NCBI GenBank assembly: GCA_004357365.1
Contig: SMVT01000033.1
Coordinates: 1-15,478 of the forward strand
Length of the DNA stretch: 15,478 bases
Reading direction: 5' to 3'
Origin: Nitrospina sp.
GTDB taxonomy: Bacteria > Nitrospinota > Nitrospinia > Nitrospinales > Nitrospinaceae
In this document: positions 1 through 8,132 of the stretch, one piece after another
Position numbering within the stretch: position 1 is the first letter of the stretch
Layout of the letters: each line of letters starts with the position of its first letter
Program-made: the position numbers and the translations under genes
Notes under the pieces: model-generated
What the model was told of the DNA's origin: nothing
The model's input: only the letters and a program-made list of their open reading frames with translations
The model's database searches: none

Positions 1-467
1 ATTTCGATATGAAAACCGCCTGCTTCCGCGGCGGATGCCTGACCGGGTCCGGGCATTCCGGCACCGAGCTGCACGGGTTTTTGTCCTACATTATGATCTG
101 CACCCTGCAGAAAAAACCCTACACCGTGTTCGGCTACAAGGGCAAGCAGGTGCGGGACAACATCCACAGCTACGACTTGGTGAACGCGTTGTATCATTTT
201 TACAAGAACCCCGGCCTCGCCAAAGTCTACAACATGGGCGGCGGGCGGCACAGCAACTGCTCGATGCTGGAGGCCATTCAACTGTGTGAAGAAATCACCG
301 GGAACAAACTGGACTGGACGTACGCGGAACAGAACCGCATCGGCGATCACATCTGGTGGATCAGCGACGTCAACAAGTTCAAAAAGGATTATCCCGATTG
401 GGAGTATAAGTACGATCTAAGAAAAATCTTCGAAGAAATCCACGAAGGCCTGACTCAACGTATTTAG
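1..467 (+). CDS. NAD-dependent epimerase, CDP-paratose 2-epimerase-like (3' end)
   Basis: This is the C-terminal ~155 residues of an extended-SDR nucleotide-sugar epimerase; the frame is open to the left edge, so the start and the NAD-binding Rossmann part lie outside the window. The visible part matches the substrate half of the CDP-paratose/CDP-tyvelose 2-epimerase (RfbE-like) family: a CFRGGCLTG stretch followed by HSGTELHGF, then a VRDNIHSYDLV segment, a YNMGGGRHSNCSMLEA segment, and a C-terminal WWISDVNKFKKDYPDW block. In that family the enzyme epimerises C2 of a CDP-dideoxyhexose for O-antigen or other surface polysaccharide. The exact sugar cannot be told from this fragment. The ATG at position 9 is internal, because the residues before it (F, D) continue the family pattern. 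The stop codon sits inside a perfect inverted repeat. Family assignment is firm, substrate is inference. Confidence 0.85.
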   Translation, partial: FDMKTACFRGGCLTGSGHSGTELHGFLSYIMICTLQKKPYTVFGYKGKQVRDNIHSYDLVNALYHFYKNPGLAKVYNMGGGRHSNCSMLEAIQLCEEITGNKLDWTYAEQNRIGDHIWWISDVNKFKKDYPDWEYKYDLRKIFEEIHEGLTQRI

Positions 468-482
468 CGGAGCATCTCCGCT
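466..482 (+). terminator. Hairpin overlapping the epimerase stop, possible weak terminator
   Basis: AGCGGAG (466-472) and CTCCGCT (476-482) form a perfect 7-bp stem with a CAT loop. The stem begins within the TAG stop codon. It is followed by an A/T-rich stretch (GATAATTTAAAA) rather than a clean T-run, so it is a weak or Rho-assisted terminator at best. It could serve the convergent genes on both strands. Confidence 0.4.
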
Positions 483-497
483 GATAATTTAAAACCT

Positions 498-606
498 GGA
501 TTCTTCGTCGCTACGCTCCTCGGAATGACAGAACAAGTCTCAGTTGTCATCCTGAGTCCTTCGGCAAGCTCAGGATAAACTCCGCGAAGGATTTCGGTTG
601 TCATCC
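498..606. repeat. Intergenic repeat cluster with REP-like hairpin
   Basis: The spacer between the convergent epimerase and SDR genes holds short repeated and palindromic elements. ATCCTGAG (549-556) pairs perfectly with CTCAGGAT (569-576), with an inner CTT/AAG pairing around a CGGC loop. The 10-mer GTTGTCATCC occurs at 543-552 and again at 597-606. A third piece at 498-530 has the form of a GGATTCTTCG...GGAATGACA element. From memory, sequences of this look recur between genes of many bacterial genomes as interspersed palindromic repeats; that family link is recall, not a search. No ORF is supported in 468-634. Confidence 0.55.
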
Positions 607-634
607 GACAATCTTGTTATTCCATCAAAAATCT

Positions 635-1432
635 TTAAAAGGGGTCGTGCGTCACGCCCCCGTCGACGGTGAAGTTGGTGGCGGTGATCCATGAAGCGTG
701 ATCCGACGCCAGGAACAGCACCAGTCCCGTCACGTCCTCCGGCATGCCCATGCGTTTCAAAGGGACCGTCTCCGCCGTCTGGTTTTTGATGTTCTCCTCC
801 ACTTCGTGAAGCGGTTGGCCGGTCCGCTCCACCGCTTCCTGCGCCTGGTTTTCCCACGACCGGGTCCAGACCGGACCCGGAGACACGGAGTTGACCAGGA
901 TATGATCCGGCGCCAGGGTTTGCGCGAGCGATACGGTGAGGTTCGACAACCCCGCCTTCATGGCGCTGTAATGCGGAAATACCTCTCCCGGACGGGAACC
1001 GGAGATGGATGAAATGTTGATGATGCGCGGTGCGGCGGAATGTTTCAGGGTGGGGATGAACATCCGGCACAAGCGGACCGCGGGCAGGAGATTGACCTCG
1101 AACGATTCCCGCCAGTCCTGATCGGTCAGCTCGTGGAAGGTGGCCAGCTTGCCGATGGACCCGACGTTGTTGACCAGCACGTCCAGCCCGCCCAGTTGTT
1201 CCAGCACGCGGTCGTGAAAATCCTCCAGTTGCCCGGGGTAGATGACGTCCACCGTTTGAAAGAGATGGCCCTGACCGTCCATTTCCTCCTGCAACGCCTG
1301 CAGGCGGGCTTCGGTGCGGGCGCAACCAGCCACCTGCGCTCCCGCCTTGCCAAACGCCAGCGCCAGCGCGCGGCCGATACCCTCGGCGGCGCCAGTGATG
1401 AGGACTTTGCGGTCTTTCAAATTTATATCCAT
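635..1432 (-). CDS. Short-chain dehydrogenase/reductase (SDR) family oxidoreductase
   Basis: A 265-residue classical SDR, of usual length for the family. The Rossmann cofactor motif TGAAEGIG is at residues 13-20, NNVG at 88-91, the structural Asn at 114, and the catalytic Ser142-Tyr155-Lys159 set lies in NISSISG and YSAMK. The PGPV turn after the active site and the C-terminal TVDGG are also typical. An NAD(P)(H)-dependent alcohol/ketone or 3-oxoacyl reduction is expected; the substrate cannot be read from sequence, and FabG-like or sugar/steroid-type dehydrogenases are all possible. The Arg at 39-40 (CARTEARL) after the second strand hints at NADP(H), an inference. The ATG at 1432 is preceded by a purine-rich GAGAAG site about 10 bases upstream. 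The gene stands alone: convergent with the epimerase and divergent from the small membrane protein. Confidence 0.9.
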   Translation of the reverse strand: MDINLKDRKVLITGAAEGIGRALALAFGKAGAQVAGCARTEARLQALQEEMDGQGHLFQTVDVIYPGQLEDFHDRVLEQLGGLDVLVNNVGSIGKLATFHELTDQDWRESFEVNLLPAVRLCRMFIPTLKHSAAPRIINISSISGSRPGEVFPHYSAMKAGLSNLTVSLAQTLAPDHILVNSVSPGPVWTRSWENQAQEAVERTGQPLHEVEENIKNQTAETVPLKRMGMPEDVTGLVLFLASDHASWITATNFTVDGGVTHDPF

Positions 1433-1485
1433 GTTAGAATTCTTCTCTCGAATTGAACTTCATCCTGAATCCCCAAACGGTGCTT

Positions 1486-1842
1486 ATGTTTGCCGACGTT
1501 TTTCCCCAGATCAGCGATTCACCCTCTATAATCTGGGTGGTGGCGGCGATTCTATTCAACATGGTCAATGTTTTCCTGGGGCTGTACATGGCGTTCTTCA
1601 AAAAGGAGCCCCGCCTGGTCCGGGTGCATCTGTTTTTTTATATTACGATCCTGATTTGCCTGGCGTTATTCCTGGTGATGAACGGCATCCATTCCGAAAA
1701 CACGATCTGGGAATACCTGATCGGCCTCTACTTTATCACACTCGTTCCCCTGAGTATTAAATGGGATGTGCTGGTCCACGCCCTGGTGGCCATCGTCGGC
1801 CTGGTCCTCCTGCCGCTGTTGATCCTCCTGCAGATGTATTAA
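1486..1842 (+). CDS. Small four-helix integral membrane protein, unknown function
   Basis: I do not recognise this 118-residue protein. It is almost entirely hydrophobic, with four likely transmembrane helices at about residues 14-37, 48-66, 73-90 and 95-115, joined by short polar loops (KKEPRLVR after helix 1, NGIHSENT between 2 and 3). There are no cysteines except one in helix 2 and no obvious catalytic or metal motif. The start is uncertain: the frame is open from a TTG at 1453 and a GTG at 1480, but no clear ribosome-binding site is seen for any of them, so the first ATG was taken. It diverges from the SDR gene across about 53 bases and runs convergently into the ferredoxin gene. The sustained hydrophobic pattern makes it likely real; a functional name would be guesswork. 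Confidence 0.65.
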   Translation: MFADVFPQISDSPSIIWVVAAILFNMVNVFLGLYMAFFKKEPRLVRVHLFFYITILICLALFLVMNGIHSENTIWEYLIGLYFITLVPLSIKWDVLVHALVAIVGLVLLPLLILLQMY

Positions 1843-1904
1843 AACAGTAGACAGGAAGACAGGATAAAGCAGGATAAAAGAAAAGGGGGAAAGTAGAGGG
1901 GAAT

Positions 1905-2213
1905 TTAAAGACCCTTGAGAGCGACTTTGATGGTGATGTCGCCATAGATCTTGGCGCGGCATCCCAGTTTCTGGTTGGGTCCGATGCGGTGGAGTTTTTC
2001 GATCAGGGAGTGGCCGTTGACGTTTTCCATGGGTTCGACTTCGATCAGGCAGGTGCCGCACAGGCCCATGCCGCGGCAGTTCAACTGGGCGGCCATGCCT
2101 TTATACAGCACGACATTGTTGAACACCGCGCCCTTGCGCAGGTTGGCGCCGTGACCGACTTTGAACACTTTGATTTCGCCGGTCTCTGTATTATGAACGG
2201 TGACCTTTGGCAT
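1905..2213 (-). CDS. 2Fe-2S ferredoxin
   Basis: A 102-residue plant/adrenodoxin-fold ferredoxin. Four cysteines in the order Cys46-x5-Cys52-x2-Cys55-x29-Cys85 (NCRGMGLCGTC, then KLGCRAK) are the expected ligands of one [2Fe-2S] cluster; the x5 spacing of the first pair resembles adrenodoxin/thioredoxin-reductase-linked types more than chloroplast ferredoxin. It should be a soluble one-electron carrier in the cytoplasm. The start was set at the ATG at 2213 (MPKVTVHN) because this gives the normal N-terminal beta strand and a purine-rich AAGAGA site lies just upstream; the frame stays open to 2276, but the extra residues look non-coding. It lies 111 bases downstream of cysN on the same strand, so it may be co-transcribed with sulfate-activation genes. 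A partner enzyme is not identifiable here. Confidence 0.88.
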   Translation of the reverse strand: MPKVTVHNTETGEIKVFKVGHGANLRKGAVFNNVVLYKGMAAQLNCRGMGLCGTCLIEVEPMENVNGHSLIEKLHRIGPNQKLGCRAKIYGDITIKVALKGL

Positions 2214-2324
2214 AAGCGTCTCTTGGAATTTTCCTGAAACCGGCCCGCTGGCCGAAATGAAGGGGCACTGTGTCACGCCGGGAAAGGAAAGTCAACTCCA
2301 TTTTGCCAAACATAAAAATACCTT

Positions 2325-4112
2325 TTAAATCGAATAGTTATGGCCAGTCAGGATTTTTTCCTCTTTGAGGTAATCGAGGATTCTCTGGACCGCGGATTCA
2401 TGTTCCGCCGCTTCATCGACGGTCAAGACGATCTCCGGTTTGCCCCGGGGGAACTTGTCGTCGGTGACCTGGACTTCCACAATCGGCGCCGGTTCGACCA
2501 GCAGGCTGATATTGGAATGGTCTTCCTGGTTGAACACGTTGGAGGTGGAGATGACCACGTGGCCGGCATCGACGAACAGTTTGGCGACTTCGCCGAAGCG
2601 CCGCAAGGCTTCCCCCTCGGAGAAGTATTTTTCCTGATCCATATCCGCGCCGAGGCCCACTTGGATGTTGCGGCCGTCGAGCAGGTAGCTCTGAAAATTC
2701 TGGTGGAACAATTTTTCCTCCAGGTGGCCGGCCAGGCCTGCTTTACCAACGCCCGCTTTACCGGTGATGAGAATCATGGCGGCGCGGTGGCCGTAGCGGT
2801 AGGCCCGCATGTCCGGGGTGACAGCGCCCTGGATCCAATGCGAATCGCGGTAACGCGCTTCGTCCCGAATCCGGTCGATTTCCGATAAGGGCGTGAACCC
2901 GGTGATAATGCCGCCGCCGCAGACGTCGTATTCGTCCACCAGCACGAACCGTCCGGTTTCGGCGATGGTGTTGAACAGATCGAACGCGATCGGTTGCCGG
3001 GTGCGTAACGTCAATTCGGCGACGTCGTTTTTGGCGATGAAATCCTGGTCGGGAAGTGTCTCCAGGGTCGAGGCGTCGATCGCTTTATTGAACCGGATGA
3101 CTTCGCATTCCACCTTCTGCGTGGTCAGCTTGATCAGGTAGGACTCGCCTTTCTTCAGATGCTTTTTCCCCATCCAGAAAACACTGGCGTCGAATGTGGT
3201 GGTGACGATCGGCGGATCGTCGGCCAGCGTGGCGATGTCCCCACGTTCCACAAAAATCTGTTCAGTTAACGTGATGCCGACGGAATGCGACGCCTCGATG
3301 GTTTTCGGTTCTTTCTTCACCTTCCAGGTTTCGATGGATTTAATGACGCCGCGTTTGTTGGAGGGTGAGAAAATAATTGTGTCACCCACCCGGGCCTTGC
3401 CGGATTCCACCCGGCCGGCGAGAATGCGGCGCCCGTCGAACTTGTAGACGTCCTGCAGGGGCAGGCGGAAGGGTTGATTGATCTCCGGCACCTTGTCCTC
3501 GAACTGATCGAGCATTTCGAGCACGGTCGGTCCCTGATACCAGCTCATGTTTTCGGAGCGTTTGGCGAGGTTCTCGCCCAGTTTGGCGGAGACGGGAATG
3601 TATTCCCGCGCTTCCACGTCCATGGATTTGAGAAATTCGGTGTACTCGGATTTGATTTTGTAAAACACTTCGGGGTCGTAGTCGACCAGGTCCATCTTGT
3701 TGACCACCACCGCCACCTGCTTCATGCCCAGCAGGCGCAGGATATAGCCGTGCCGGCGCGACTGTTCCTGCACGCCCTCATAGGCGTCGATCAACAGCAG
3801 GGCCGCTTCGGCGTTGGCCGCGCCGGTGACCATGTTCTTGAGGAATTCCTTATGGCCGGGGGCGTCGATGATCACATACGGACGCTTTTTGGTTTTGAAA
3901 AAAATCTGCGAGGCGTCGATGGTGATGCCCTGTTTCTGCTCCTCCTCCAGCGCATCGAGGAGAAACGCGAACTCAAACGATTTGCCCTGCTGGTCGCAGA
4001 TGTTTTTGACGAAATCCAGTTTGCCGGTGGTCAGGCTGTCGGTATCCGCCATCAGGCGGCCCACCAGGGTGGACTTGCCGTGATCGACGTGGCCGACGAT
4101 GACCAGCCGCAT
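2325..4112 (-). CDS. cysN: ATP sulfurylase GTPase subunit CysN with C-terminal degenerate APS-kinase-like domain
   Basis: The N-terminal ~435 residues are an EF-Tu-like translational-GTPase fold that drives APS synthesis with CysD: GHVDHGKS (G1, residues 7-14), GITIDA (G2, 62-67), DAPGH (G3, 83-87), NKMD (G4, 138-141) and SAK (G5, 175-177), followed by beta-barrel domains. Residues ~447-595 resemble APS kinase (CysC), as in CysNC fusions, but the P-loop reads GKAGVGKA (451-458) with Ala in place of the Mg-binding Ser/Thr, the DGDN motif is DGRN (479-482), and the conserved substrate-binding and lid segments are absent. PAPS synthesis by this domain is therefore doubtful; a regulatory nucleotide-binding role is an alternative. 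The start is ambiguous: ATG 4112 gives 595 residues, while a GTG at 4154, overlapping the cysD stop as TAGTG and preceded by GGGGA, would give 609. Confidence 0.9.
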   Translation of the reverse strand: MRLVIVGHVDHGKSTLVGRLMADTDSLTTGKLDFVKNICDQQGKSFEFAFLLDALEEEQKQGITIDASQIFFKTKKRPYVIIDAPGHKEFLKNMVTGAANAEAALLLIDAYEGVQEQSRRHGYILRLLGMKQVAVVVNKMDLVDYDPEVFYKIKSEYTEFLKSMDVEAREYIPVSAKLGENLAKRSENMSWYQGPTVLEMLDQFEDKVPEINQPFRLPLQDVYKFDGRRILAGRVESGKARVGDTIIFSPSNKRGVIKSIETWKVKKEPKTIEASHSVGITLTEQIFVERGDIATLADDPPIVTTTFDASVFWMGKKHLKKGESYLIKLTTQKVECEVIRFNKAIDASTLETLPDQDFIAKNDVAELTLRTRQPIAFDLFNTIAETGRFVLVDEYDVCGGGIITGFTPLSEIDRIRDEARYRDSHWIQGAVTPDMRAYRYGHRAAMILITGKAGVGKAGLAGHLEEKLFHQNFQSYLLDGRNIQVGLGADMDQEKYFSEGEALRRFGEVAKLFVDAGHVVISTSNVFNQEDHSNISLLVEPAPIVEVQVTDDKFPRGKPEIVLTVDEAAEHESAVQRILDYLKEEKILTGHNYSI

Positions 4113-4153
4113 TTGCTTGCCAGACTGAGGTTCCTTGTGACCGTTGCTTCCCA

Positions 4154-4957
4154 CTACATGTATCCCCGGGCCCTGAGTTTCTGCATGGCGTAGGTGTCTT
4201 CCTGATCCTGCGCGCGGCCGGATCGCTCCGCGGTGGAGGTGTTCTTCAACTCCTGGATGATTTCGCGCACGTTTTTGGCGTTGGATTCGATGGAGCCCGT
4301 ACAGGGGGCGCACCCGAGCGAACGGTACCGGCGGCCTTCTTTGTTGGCGAAGTACAGGTCGATGATGGGAATCTCTTCCCGCTCGATGTATTCCCACACG
4401 TTGATTTCGGTCCAGTGCAGTAAGGGATGAATGCGGATATGCGTGCCTTCGGCGAAGGTGGTTTTGAACTGGTCCCACAGCTCCGGCGGCTGATCCTTGA
4501 AATTCCATTCGAAATTTTTATCGCGCGGCGAGAAATAACGCTCCTTGGCGCGCGTCCCCTCCTCGTCGCGGCGGATACCGAGAATGAGGCCGGTGTAGCC
4601 CTCCTGTTCCATGATTTGGGAAAGTCCCTGCGTCTTCAACGCTTCGCAACAGATGATGCGGCCCTTCTCGTGGTTCATGCCTTCCGCCAGGGCTTTTTTA
4701 TTTTGTCCGACCACCAGGTTCAGTCCCCATTCCTGGGCGTACTTGTCGCGGTATTCGATCATGCTGGGAATTTTATAACTGGTGTCGATGTGCACCAGGG
4801 GAATCGGGCAATGGCCGAAAAACGCCTTGCGCGCCAGCCACAGCAGGACGGTGGAATCCTTGCCGATCGACCATAACATGGCAAGGTTTTTGAAATTCTT
4901 GTACGCTTCGCGCAGGATGTAAACGCTTTGGTTTTCCAGTTCGGTTAAATGGTCCAT
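4154..4957 (-). CDS. cysD: Sulfate adenylyltransferase subunit 2 (CysD), ATP pyrophosphatase
   Basis: A 267-residue protein of the PAPS-reductase/PP-loop ATP-pyrophosphatase superfamily. It catalyses sulfate + ATP to APS + PPi in complex with CysN in the cytoplasm. The PP-loop SIGKDST lies at residues 30-36, followed by LARKAFFG, the HIDTSYK segment, a GIRRDEE segment near 128-133 and a C-terminal RRYRSLGCAPCTGS block with ERSGR, all as in CysD. It is shorter than the E. coli protein (302 residues). The GCAPCTG motif (215-221) has two cysteines where E. coli CysD has one. The start was set at ATG 4957 because MDHLTELENQS matches the family N-terminus; a GTG at 4996 would add 13 residues. It precedes cysN directly, with cysN possibly translated from an overlapping codon. 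A candidate promoter lies just upstream. Confidence 0.93.
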   Translation of the reverse strand: MDHLTELENQSVYILREAYKNFKNLAMLWSIGKDSTVLLWLARKAFFGHCPIPLVHIDTSYKIPSMIEYRDKYAQEWGLNLVVGQNKKALAEGMNHEKGRIICCEALKTQGLSQIMEQEGYTGLILGIRRDEEGTRAKERYFSPRDKNFEWNFKDQPPELWDQFKTTFAEGTHIRIHPLLHWTEINVWEYIEREEIPIIDLYFANKEGRRYRSLGCAPCTGSIESNAKNVREIIQELKNTSTAERSGRAQDQEDTYAMQKLRARGYM

Positions 4958-4998
4958 ATCACTCGAAAATTTCCCAATGGGAGGAATTGTGTACACTC

Positions 4999-5027
4999 AC
5001 TGTATCGTTTCAAAACAATAGAATCAA
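4999..5027 (-). promoter_or_regulatory. Candidate sigma-70 promoter for cysD
   Basis: On the minus strand TTGATT (5022-5027) is followed after 17 bases by TACAGT (4999-5004), each matching four of six consensus positions. Transcription would begin near 4992, giving a leader of about 35 bases before the cysD ATG. The 116-base gap between the DUF2851 stop and cysD has room for such a site and is more A/T-rich than its surroundings. An 8-bp palindrome GTGTACAC sits at 4989-4996, near the predicted start. Weak evidence by motif alone. Confidence 0.3.
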
Positions 5028-5073
5028 GAGTTTTGACGGCCTCAGGGGAGGAAAAACGCGGATGTGTTCCGGA

Positions 5074-6620
5074 TCATTTGAAATACCGCTCGACCACGCT
5101 CGGAAACTGGCATTGCAGACAGTTGTTCTGGTTGCGGGTGCAGTAATCCTGGTACACCTGCATCAATCCCTGCGTTTTCTGTTCGCAGTCCAATTCCTTC
5201 AATAACCGCTCCTTGTTGCCCAGAATGTAATGGCTCATGAACCGGATCCACTTATTGTCCGCGGTCCGGGTTTTGGTCTGGAACAGCCGTCCCAGCGCCT
5301 TTTCGAGGGGTGCCGATTTGCTGGCCCGGGCGTAGATCAACCCGATCGGGAGGACGATGTTGACGGTGATCTCCCGCGACCGGTCGTTCCCTATAAGCTT
5401 TTGTTTTTTAGAGAGTTTTTTGCCATCCGGGGTGTAGCGCCAAGCCCAGGGATCGTCCACTTCCAGACAGAAAAAATGCATTATTTTGTTCCGGGTAGCG
5501 CCAGTATAGCCTTTCTCCAAGGCGGTGGGAAGGGTCGATTTCAGGCATTCCAGGGTGTCGGCGAACAGGCCTGTGTCCCAGTGCCGGGCGATCAGGTGGC
5601 TGAGCGCGGCGACCCGCCGGTAGGGGAAATTGGCCGGCCGCATTTTGCCGAATTTCCAATCCTTCCGATCCATCAACCGGTCTGCAAACATTTTCCGGTG
5701 CCGGCCCCAAGTGATCTTTAAGTCCGAAAAATAAGTCCGGTCTTTGGCGGATTTGCTTTTCGGCAGATCCTTCCAATCGATCAGGCCGGAGACCCCGAAC
5801 AGCACCGCCTGGATGAGGCGGATTTTATCCTCATAAGAAGATTTCGCCGGGACGATTTTTTTGAGGTCCTCGAGCGGCACATTTTCCGCCAGGGTGCGGA
5901 ACGGTTGCTTGTTGCTGGGGGAGCCCAGGGCCTCGGCGACCCCTTCGTAAAACGTCTGCTCGTAGCCCTTGGTGATGATGCGGTCGTGGAAGCGGTCCAT
6001 CTTGGTCTGCACGCGCGCATCGCCGGCGCTCTTCAGGAGTTCCGCGAATTTCGCCTGCGGCAGGCGCGCCAGCGGGCGGTGGCACAGGCCGTAGTTGAAC
6101 TGGTTGAGCAGGGGATAGCTGTCGAAATCCAACTGCTCGTTCAACTGCAGAATGCCCTGCTTCAGATAATCCTTAAGCTCAAGCTCGAAGATGTGTGGCC
6201 GCGACAGATTTCGGGGCTCGGGCGCGGGGAGCGGGCCGATCGGTTTGCGGCCCCGGCCTTTCCACATGAAAACGTGCAGGATGACGTTGTCGTATTCGTT
6301 GTTGGAGGAGTGGCCGTGTGCTTTCCAGTCGGCGCCGTAGACGTGGAGTTCGACGTCGCCCTCGTGCAGTTTGCCGTCCACCCGGATGGCGGCGCTTTTG
6401 AAATCCGGTCCGCTGCCGAAATTCCAGTAGCCGGGAAAGATCACTTCCAACGGCTGGCCGCCGGTGGTTTTCAGTTCGTCACTGTTGAGCAGTTGATCGT
6501 TCCAGACGCAACGGATGACTTTTTCCGGAATGCGCTCTTCTTCCGCCTCTTCCACCTGGGTGCGGGTGTAGAGCTGGGTAAATTTCAGATAGTGATCGGT
6601 GAAAAATTGTTCTTCGGTTC

Positions 6621-6624
<4 letters not shown>
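5074..6624 (-). CDS. DUF2851 family protein
   Basis: A 516-residue protein of the uncharacterised DUF2851 family. The recognisable core is in the first 125 residues: VWNDQLL, PLEVIFPGYWNFGSGPDF (~58-75), GDVELH (89-94), ADWKAHGH, then YDNVILHVF. The GPDF...DVELH spacing resembles the D...ExK pattern of PD-(D/E)XK nucleases, which is my inference. The C-terminus carries Cys480-x14-Cys495-x6-Cys502-x2-Cys505, a plausible zinc or Fe-S site. Many basic residues lie between. Beyond this the function is unknown. The start at ATG 6624 overlaps the cysS stop as ATGA, implying translational coupling; the frame is open further upstream (6696) but inside cysS, where the residues look non-coding. It probably belongs to the cysS transcript. 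No signal peptide is seen, so it is likely cytoplasmic. Confidence 0.85.
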
Positions 6625-8081
<1,457 letters not shown>

Positions 8082-8132
8082 AGGCACAAAATAGCATTAC
8101 AGGGGGGCAAAATCAAACCTCCGAAAAGCCGC

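Noticed and set aside
498..606. Repeat cluster as a CRISPR array
   Set aside because: Repeats are about 10 bases, unequal and unevenly spaced, with no regular spacers and no cas genes nearby.
570..1325. 251-codon open frame on the minus strand overlapping the SDR gene
   Set aside because: It is a second frame on the same strand as a textbook SDR; its translation is low-complexity Gly/Arg/Pro with no recognisable motif.
2214..2324. Promoter or small ORF in the cysN-ferredoxin gap
   Set aside because: A TTGACT with a poor CACAGT partner and a 5-bp CGGCC/GGCCG hairpin (2241-2254) are present, but none is strong enough to annotate.
4113..4508. Long N-terminal extension of the CysN frame inside cysD
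   Set aside because: The 132 extra residues lie wholly or mostly inside cysD in another frame and are Arg/His-rich as expected of an out-of-frame reading; the GTPase motif begins seven residues after ATG 4112.
4958..5073. Riboswitch (such as SAM-type) upstream of cysD
   Set aside because: The 116-base region shows no paired stems of the needed size, only an 8-bp palindrome and a candidate promoter.
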